Part shown: positions 56,170 through 64,000 of the stretch, piece by piece | How positions within the stretch are numbered: position 1 is the stretch's first letter | Layout of the letters: each line of letters starts with the position of its first letter | Origin: Actinostola sp. cb2023 | Lineage: Eukaryota; Cnidaria; Anthozoa; Actiniaria; Actinostolidae | Assembly (NCBI GenBank): GCA_033675265.1 | Contig: JAUJYZ010000926.1 | Coordinates: forward strand, 230,001-294,000 | Direction: 5' to 3' | DNA length: 64,000 nucleotides | Made by a program: the position numbers and the translations under genes | Notes under the pieces: model-generated | What the model was told of the DNA's origin: nothing | Database searches by the model: none | What the model saw: the letters and a program-made list of their open reading frames with translations, nothing else

Positions 56170-56462
56170 CTGAAAATAAAATGAAATGAAAAGATTTGAA
56201 AAACTGAGGGATAATTGTATTTTACCAGATTGTCAGAGTTTTATTTGTCAGTTTAATAACAGTTAAAAATTTGGTCATTAGTTAGATGTCAGTTATTTTT
56301 TAAGCCGTTTGTCAGTTGTCAGTTGTCTTGGGTTCAAATGCATTGACTTACCATCAAAGTAGGTTGTATCGTAGGCGTCGTCTGGGTTGGGAATGAAGGG
56401 AGCAGGATGCTGGTCAAGGTTGTCCCAATCAAGACAGTCAAAGAATGAATGGCCCTGGATAT
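56114..56462 (-). CDS. Greatwall/MASTL-like kinase, C-terminal end (partial)
   Basis: Two exons: 56352-56462 and 56114-56169, with acceptor ttcag, donor gtaagt at 56346-56351, acceptor ttttcag and matching phases. They encode the end of an AGC kinase: the last kinase helix (GHSFFDCLDWDNL), then the C-tail PFIPNPDDAYDTTYFD and KNSIQNLKLSSF before the stop at 56114-56116. The PFIPxPDD...DT(S/T)YF tail followed by a short ARN/AKN end is characteristic of Greatwall/MASTL and separates it from NDR/LATS and MAST kinases. Family role: mitotic kinase that restrains PP2A-B55 via ENSA/ARPP19. All upstream exons, including the catalytic core, are missing here. Confidence 0.83.
56352..56462 (-). CDS. MASTL-like penultimate exon
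   Basis: 111 nt, encoding the end of the kinase domain and the AGC tail (APFIPNPDDAYDTTYFD). Confidence 0.88.
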
Positions 56463-56503
56463 CTGAAGGTATAGAAACAGAAAACGTTAATCATCGAAAT
56501 ACT

Positions 56504-56712
56504 AGCCTGCGTAGCTTGGCGGTCTGGAAGGGGATTGGGGAGGGGGAGGGGGAAGGGGGAGGGGGAGGGGGAAGGGGAGGGGGAGGGGGAAGGGGAGGGG
56601 TAAAAGGTCCCCTCTCCCCTCCCCTTCCCCTCCCCAATCACCCTCCTTCTTCCTTTCCCCCCTTCCCCTACCCCTTCCCAATCCCCTTCTAGACCGCCAA
56701 GCTACGCAGGCT
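56504..56712. mobile_element. 209-bp foldback element with 11-bp target duplication
   Basis: The ends AGCCTGCGTAGCTTGGCGGTCT and inverse are flanked by atcgaaatact at 56493-56503 and 56713-56723. The interior is a (GGGGGA)n / (CCCCTC)n purine-pyrimidine tract. It sits about 40 bp upstream of a MASTL-like exon. Confidence 0.9.
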
Positions 56713-56959
56713 ATCGAAATACTGGACATTTATTGACAGTTTGATCGTGAAATTTTTACGATGTAATTATTGATAAATAAATTACTTTTTTGACGTATCA
56801 ATGTATTTAGCCAGGAGCCCATAAGTAGGAGCGTCCATACGGTATTGGGTAGTGTCACAGCGTTTTCACAAGTGTGGTTATTTTTAGAACAGTTTTCCCG
56901 CGAATTTTGACCAATCAGAGAACGTTTCCGGTATGACGTTTTTTATGAATTTTGATGAG

Positions 56960-57106
56960 ATGGCAGGTAAAATAAAGATGGCATCTGATAGCAACAAAGA
57001 GTATTCTTCAATTGAACTAAACTACGAATCGTCTAGTGATAGTGAGAGCAGTATTGAGTCATTCGGTACATCAGAATTAATTGAAAGTGATAGTTTAATA
57101 GTTTGA
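56960..57106 (+). CDS. Hypothetical 48-residue acidic ORF
   Basis: A short Ser/Glu-rich peptide (SSDSESSIESFGTSEL) with an in-frame stop. A second frame continues with SKGIQSKWFEELEHEVTD, so it may be the broken start of a transposon or host protein. No domain is recognised; coding status is doubtful. Confidence 0.25.
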   Translation: MAGKIKMASDSNKEYSSIELNYESSSDSESSIESFGTSELIESDSLIV

Positions 57107-58132
57107 TAGTGGTGACGATTGTGCTTCTAAAGGCATCCAAAGCAAGTGGTTCGAAGAACTCGAACACGAAGTTACCGACTGAGAAGCTGCTGTACAAAGT
57201 TGTAGCGTATCATTATGGATGCAAATTAGCCGAAGACTTTCAAAGACATATTTTCGTCTAAACGGCTATTTCGTCAGAAAGTGAATTCAATTTATTCTTG
57301 GATGTGGTTTAGTGGTATCTTGTAATTATCGTTGTGGAGTTTGAAGACAAGGCTATTCAAAAACAAATTCGCTGAAACTGCATGATGAGCGACAAGACGA
57401 CTAGTGAGTCACGAGTGAATCAAATTACAAATAAGATTGGTGAAAGTAAGCGTGTTTGTTGTGTCTTTTCTGTTACCTAAAATGACTTAAAAATGGATTG
57501 TGAATATTTTTTGCCGGTGAGTCTGATTTGAAATACATTAATAAAAACACGCTTCATTCAAGTTTTGATGTTTAATTTACACACGCTTCACTGTCAATAT
57601 ATATAAGTTGAGCAAAAATGACTCAAAATGACTTTTTAAACATTCAGTTACCTTCTTACTGCGGTACTCAGTATTATGCGAACTCAGACATTCAAACAGT
57701 CGGCTGAACTTGTCAATTACTCTAGTAATCAAATTCAAAACTCAAACGAATTCAAAACTAAATACATATTCTTCGACACCAGCGTGAAGTTAGCAGCAGA
57801 TTCAGCAGCACATTCGATTATCGCCTATAAATGTTTATATACAAATAAATGCCAAACAAAACTACCCTAGTGTAGTAGAGAAACCTATTACCATCCTATA
57901 TATGTATTCGGTTTGATCTTAACTAGAACACAGAGTTCTCTACACACTATACAGACGTTACTAAAGCGACTGAATATTTCAAGCTCGACACGTATATAGA
58001 ATAAACATTAACCGGCAAAGGTCACGCAATCACTTCGATGGAGTGAATTCCGCTTAAAAACCCCAAATCAAAGCCCAAAAACATACTTCACAACAAGTAG
58101 TCAATAATAAACCATAGTTTATTTCACTTTGA
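57107..58132. other. Intron or intergenic, no gene recognised
   Basis: No MASTL exon was found. A 64-residue frame at 57676-57870 has no domain. Confidence 0.4.
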
Positions 58133-58165
58133 TACTTTGCATAAACATAACAATATTTTTTATAA

Positions 58166-61097
58166 GTAATAGATGGGATACCGAGCGTCAAAATAGGACC
58201 CATCGTGCTTTGTAGATGGGCTACCGGCTATCAAAATAGGACCAATCGTGCTTTGTAGATGGGATACCGCCTATCAAAATACGACCAATCGTGCTTTGTA
58301 GATGCGATACCGGCTATCAAAAATACGACCAATCGTGCTTTGTAGATGGGATACCGGCTATCAAAATACGACCAATCGTGCTTTGTAGATGGGCTACAGG
58401 CTATCAAAATAGGACCAATCGTGCTTTGTAGATGGGATACCGGCTATCAAAATACGACCAATCGTGCTTTGTAGATGGAATACCGGCTATCAAAATAGGA
58501 CCAATCGTGCTTTGTAGATGGGATACCGCCTATCAAAATAGGACCAATCGTGCTTTGTAGATGGGATACCGGCTATCAAAATAGGACCAATCGTGCTTTG
58601 TAGATGGGATACCGGCTATCAAAATACGACCAATCGTGCTTTGTAGATGGGATACCGGCTATCAAAATACGACCAATCGTGCTTTGTAGATGGAATACCG
58701 CCTATCAAAATAGGACCAATCGTGCTTTGTAGATGGGATAACGGCTATCAAAATACGACCAATCGTGCTTTGTAGATGGGATACCGCCTATCAAAATACG
58801 ACCAATCGTGCTTTGTAGATGGGATACCGGCTATCAAAATACGACCAATCGTGCTTTGTAGATGGGATACCGGCTATCAAAATACGACCAATCGTGCTTT
58901 GTAGATGGGCTACAGGCTATCAAAATAGGACCAATCGTGCTTTGTAGATGGGATACCGGCTATCAAAATACGACCAATCGTGCTTTGTAGATGGAATACC
59001 GGCTATCAAAATAGGACCAATCGTGCTTTGTAGGTGGGATACCGCCTATCAAAATAGGACCAATCGTGCTTTGTAGATGGGATACCGGCTATCAAAATAG
59101 GACCAATCGTGCTTTGTAGATGGGATACCGGCTATCAAAATACGACCAATCGTGCTTTGTAGATGGGATAACGGCTATCAAAATACGACCAATCGTGCTT
59201 TCGGTAGATGGAATACCGCCTATTAAAATAGGACCAATCGTGCTTTGTAGATGGGATAACGGCTATCAAAATACGACCAATCGTGCTTTGTAGATGGGAT
59301 ACCGGCTATCAAAATAGGACCAATCGTGCTTTGTAGATGGGATACCGGCTATCAATTGCAAAATACGACCAATCGTGCTTTGTAGATGGGCTACAGGCTA
59401 TCAAAATAGGACCAATCGTGCTTTGTAGATGGGATACCGGCTATCAAAATACGACCAATCGTGCTTTGTAGATGGGATACCGCCTATCAAAATACGACCA
59501 ATCGTGCTTTGTAGATGGGATACCGGCTATCAAAATACGACCAATCGTGCTTTGTAGATGGGATACCGGTTATCAAAATACGACCAATCGTGCTTTGTAG
59601 ATGGGCTACAGGCTATCAAAATAGGACCAATCGTGCTTTGTAGATGGGATACCGGCTATCAAAATACGACCAATCGTGCTTTGTAGATGGAATACCGGCT
59701 ATCAAAATAGGACCAATCGTGCTTTGTAGATGGGATACCGCCTATCAAAATAGGACCAATCGTGCTTTGTAGATGGGATACCGGCTATCAAAATAGGACC
59801 AATCGTGCTTTGTAGATGGGATACCGCCTATCAAAATACGACCAATCGTGCTTTGTAGATGGGATACCGCCTATCAAAATACGACCAATCGTGCTTTGTA
59901 GATGGGATACCGGCTATCAAAATACGACCAATCGTGCTTTGTAGATGGGATACCGCCTATCAAAATAGGACCAATCGTGCTTTGTAGATGGGATACCGGC
60001 TATCAAAATAGGACCAATCGTGCTTTGTAGATGGGATACCGGCTATCAAAATACGACCAATATATCGTGCTTTGTAGATGGGATAACGGCTATCAAAATA
60101 CGACCAATCGTGCTTTGTAGATGGAATACCGCCTATCAAAATAGGACCAATCGTGCTTTGTAGATGGGATAACGGCTATCAAAATACGACCAATCGTGCT
60201 TTGTAGATGGGATACCGGCTATCAAAATAGGACCAATCGTGCTTTGTAGATGGGATACCGGCTATCAAAATACGACCAATCGTGCTTTGTAGATGGGCTA
60301 CAGGCTATCAAAATAGGACCAATCGTGCTTTGTAGATGGGATACCGGCTATCAAAATACGACCAATCGTGCTTTAGATGGGATACCGCCTATCAAAATAC
60401 GACCAATCGTGCTTTGTAGATGGGATACCGCCTATCAAAATAGGACCAATCGTGCTTTGTAGATGGGATACCGGCTATCAAAATAGGACCAATCGTGCTT
60501 TGTAGATGGGATACCGGCTATCAAAATACGACCAATATATCGTGCTTTGTAGATGGGATAACGGCTATCAAAATACGACCAATCGTGCTTTGTAGATGGA
60601 ATACCGCCTATCAAAATAGGACCAATCGTGCTTTGTAGATGGGATAACGGCTATCAAAATACGACCAATCGTGCTTTGTAGATGGGCTACCGGCTATCAA
60701 AATACGACCAATCGTGCTTTGTAGATGCGCTACCGCCTATCAAAATAGGACCAATCGTGCTTTGTAGATGGGATACCGCCTATCAAAATAGGACCAATCG
60801 TGCTTTGTAGATGGGATATCGGCTATCAAAATAGGACCAATCGTGCTTTGTAGATGGGATACCGCCTATCAAAATACGACCAATCGTGCTTTGTAGATGG
60901 GATACCGGCTATCAAAATACGACCAATCGTGCTTTGTAGATGGGATACCGGCTATCAAAATACGACCAATCGTGCTTTGTAGATGGGATACCGGCTATCA
61001 AAATACGACCAATCGTGCTTTGTAGATGGGATACCGGCTATCAAAATAGGACCAATCGTGCTTTGTAGATGGGATACCGCCTATCAAAATAGGACCA
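58166..61097 (+). repeat. 43-bp satellite, left arm (about 68 units)
   Basis: The unit gatgggataccggctatcaa, then aatacgaccaatcgtgctttgta, 43 bp. Sites vary in a binary fashion (ggctatc or gcctatc, acgacc or aggacc), and blocks of the same variant order recur about 690-730 bp apart. Three units carry small insertions (for example atat before cgtgc near 60062). Confidence 0.97.
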
Positions 61098-61480
61098 ATA
61101 TGAGAGAAAAATACTTATAAAGTAAATAGGGAAACACTAAACAAGTTTTTAAAGATACATGTATATGACGTTTTCGTCGAAGTTAAATTAATTTCAACAC
61201 ACTTTATAATTACTTATAGAATAAGAGCAAATGTAGCCAATTGGTTTCTACTCAATATGCTAGCTAATATTAGAGCAAATCCCGGCTTCTCAGAAAATTC
61301 TGAAAACATTTTCAGTAACTAATGTGTTCATCAAGTGTAAATAAACTGCAAATAAACGCAATGTACAACTGCATATCCTGGTTGCATCTTAACAGCATAC
61401 AACTAACTTTGTATCATACTTTAGTGTATTTTAGTGTCGTATTTTTAAAATTAAATGGTTTACAAAAGGGCTGCAGAAAT
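61098..61480. other. Centre of the giant foldback, left part
   Basis: Non-repetitive AT-rich sequence; no gene recognised. Confidence 0.45.
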
Positions 61481-61482
61481 GG

Positions 61483-61700
61483 AATGGGCGGAAATACTCG
61501 GAGCAACCAAAAGGTCCGAAATTCGGACCCTTTTAGCGAACCTAGTGAATGGGCGGAAATACTCGGAGCAATCCAAAAGGTCCGAAATTCGGACCCTTTT
61601 TGCGAAACTAGTGAATGGGCGGAAATATTCGGAGCGACCAAAAGGGTCCGAAATTCGGACCCTTTTAGTAAACCTAGTGAATGGGCTGAAATACTCGGAA
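61483..61700 (+). repeat. 65-bp tandem repeat with internal palindrome
   Basis: Three full copies and a partial copy of gaatgggcggaaatactcgg...gaacctagt at 61483, 61547, 61612 and 61678. Each has the near-palindrome aaggtccgaaattcggaccctt. Confidence 0.92.
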
Positions 61701-61895
61701 TGGCATAACGATTTTGTGTTTTTCGTCAGAAACAAAATTTCTGTAGTCAGTGTTCAATGAAATCTTACGGATCTTTTATTTTTTCGTTGAGGTTATAGTA
61801 CTGTTGAACGGAAGGATATTTTTTTCAGTGACATTTAATGGAGAATAAACGTTTTTTTTACATTTTGGAAAAGCGCAAATTAGTTTGGAAGGCGT

Positions 61896-62390
<495 letters not shown>

Positions 62391-62395
62391 AAAAA

Positions 62396-62607
62396 GGAGA
62401 GAAGATGACTCGTGGTACTTGCGTTATCAAAGGGCGGCACTTAGATTCTTGTAAGACTTGTTAACAGGAGAGAAGATGACGGATGTCACTTGCGTATCAA
62501 AGGGCGGCACTTAGGTTCTTGTAAGACTTGTGAACAGGAGAGAAAATGGCGGAAGGTACTTACGTTATCAAAGGGCGGCACTTAGGCTCTTGTAAGACTT
62601 GGTCGTA
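62396..62607 (+). repeat. 70-bp tandem repeat (3 units)
   Basis: Copies of ggagagaagatgac...gggcggcacttag at 62396, 62467 and 62537, ending directly at the right-arm 43-bp array. Confidence 0.92.
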
Positions 62608-63958
62608 TTTTGATAGGCGGTATCCCATCTACAAAGCACGATTGGTCCTATTTTGATAGCCGGTATCCCATCTACAAAGCACGATTGGTCCTATTTTGAT
62701 AGGCGGTAGCGCATCTACAAAGCACGATTGGTCGTATTTTGATAGGCGGTAGCCCATCTACAAAGCACGATTGGTCGTATTTTGATAGCCGGTATCCCAT
62801 CTACAAAGCACGATTGGTCCTATTTTGATAGGCGGTATCCCATCTACAAAGCACGATTGGTCGTATTTTGATAGCCGGTAGCCCATCTACAAAGCACGAT
62901 GGGTCCTATTTTGATAGCCGGTATCCCATCTACAAAGCACGATTGGTCGTATTTTGATAGGCGGTAGCCCATCTACAAAGCACGATTGGTCGTATTTTGA
63001 TAGCCGGTATCCCATCTACAAAGCACGATTGGTCGTATTTTGATAGGCGGTAGCGCATCTACAAAGCACGATTGGTCGTATTTTGATAGCCGGTATCCCA
63101 TCTACAAAGCACGATTGGTCCTATTTTGATAGCCGGTATCCCATCTACAAAGCACGATTGGTCCTATTTTGATAGGCGGTATCCCATCTACAAAGCACGA
63201 TTGGTCCTATTTTGATAGCCGGTATCCCATCTACAAAGCACGATTGGTCCTATTTTGATAGCCGGTATTCCATCTACTAAGCACGATTGGTCGTATTTTG
63301 ATAGCCAGTATCCCATCTACAAAGCACGATTGGTCGTATTTTGATAGCCGGTAGCCCATCTACAAAGCACGATTGGTCGTATTTTGATAGCCGGTATCCC
63401 ATCTACAAAGCACGATTGGTCGTATTTTGATAGGCGGTAGCGCATCTACAAAGCACGATTGGTCGTATTTTGATAGGCGGTAGCCCATCTACAAAGCACG
63501 ATTGGTCGTATTTTGATAGCCGGTATCCCATCTACAAAGCACGATTGGTCGTATTTTGATAGGCGGTAGCGCATCTACAAAGCACGATTGGTCGTATTTT
63601 GATAGCCGGTATCCCATCTACAAAGCACGATTGGTCGTATTTTGATAGGCGGTATCCCATCTACAAAGCACGATTGGTCGTATTTTGATAGCCGGTATCC
63701 CATCTACAAAGCACGATTGGTCCTATTTTGATAGCCGGTATCCCATCTACAAAGCACGATTGGTCGTATTTTGATAGGCGGTATCCCATCTACAAAGCAC
63801 GATTGGTCGTATTTTGATAGGCGGTATCCCATCTACAAAGCACGATTGGTCCTATTTTGATAGGCGGTAGCCCATCTACAAAGCACGATTGGTCGTATTT
63901 TGATAGCCGGTAGCCCATCTACAAAGCACGATGGTCCTATTTTGACGCTCGGTATCCC
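62608..63958 (-). repeat. 43-bp satellite, right arm (about 31 units, inverted)
   Basis: Reverse complement of the left-arm unit (ggtcgtattttgatagccgg, then tatcccatctacaaagcacgatt), with the same binary variants and an end variant gacgctcggtatccc that mirrors gataccgagcgtc at 58170. Confidence 0.97.
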
Positions 63959-64000
63959 ATCTATTACTTATAAAAAATATTGTTATGTTTATGCAAAGTA

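Noticed and set aside
58166..61097. CRISPR-like array
   Set aside because: Units are contiguous 43-bp tandem copies without unique spacers; the surrounding genome is eukaryotic.

Overview
This is eukaryotic, AT-rich, intron-rich DNA from an invertebrate animal, most likely an anthozoan cnidarian such as a coral or sea anemone. That placement is inferred from gene style, an LRR-type GPCR, and a mixture of hAT, L2/CR1-like, gypsy and many foldback elements; no marker gene fixes the species. There is one assembly gap (3033-3169). Most of the long open frames are artefacts of tandem repeats. The real coding sequence is small and split into short exons, all on the minus strand.

Layout. 1-5400: 16-bp and 23-bp satellites, the gap, a duplicated 0.44-kb block and a gypsy scrap. 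5440-7727: a 5'-truncated, frameshifted non-LTR retrotransposon. 8400-12650: a pentanucleotide array, two foldback elements with 9-bp or longer target duplications, and a 152-bp satellite. 12669-21233 and 22431-31925: two tandem copies of one segment of about 9 kb. Each holds 54-bp and 84-bp arrays and a four-exon gene for a small leucine-rich-repeat class A GPCR (LGR/relaxin-receptor-like). Copy A is intact (594 codons); copy B has a one-base frameshift in the 7TM exon.

32184-53169: a complete legumain (asparaginyl endopeptidase) gene, reconstructed here as 15 exons and 443 residues. The exons join in phase and the catalytic His158 and Cys199 are present. Its introns carry a nearly complete hAT transposon with an 8-bp target duplication, more than a dozen foldback/MITE elements (some nested), a 2.3-kb 17-bp-type array and several microsatellites. 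56114-56462: the last two exons of a Greatwall/MASTL-like kinase, whose remaining exons must lie at higher coordinates or outside the window. 58133-64000: a very large inverted repeat with about 68 copies of a 43-bp unit on one arm and about 31 on the other; it runs off the window.

The genes do not form a pathway. The least ordinary content is the repeat architecture: foldback elements whose arms are themselves tandem arrays (43-bp and 54-bp families), foldbacks nested in foldbacks, and array elements lying at the junction of a segmental duplication that carries a receptor gene.
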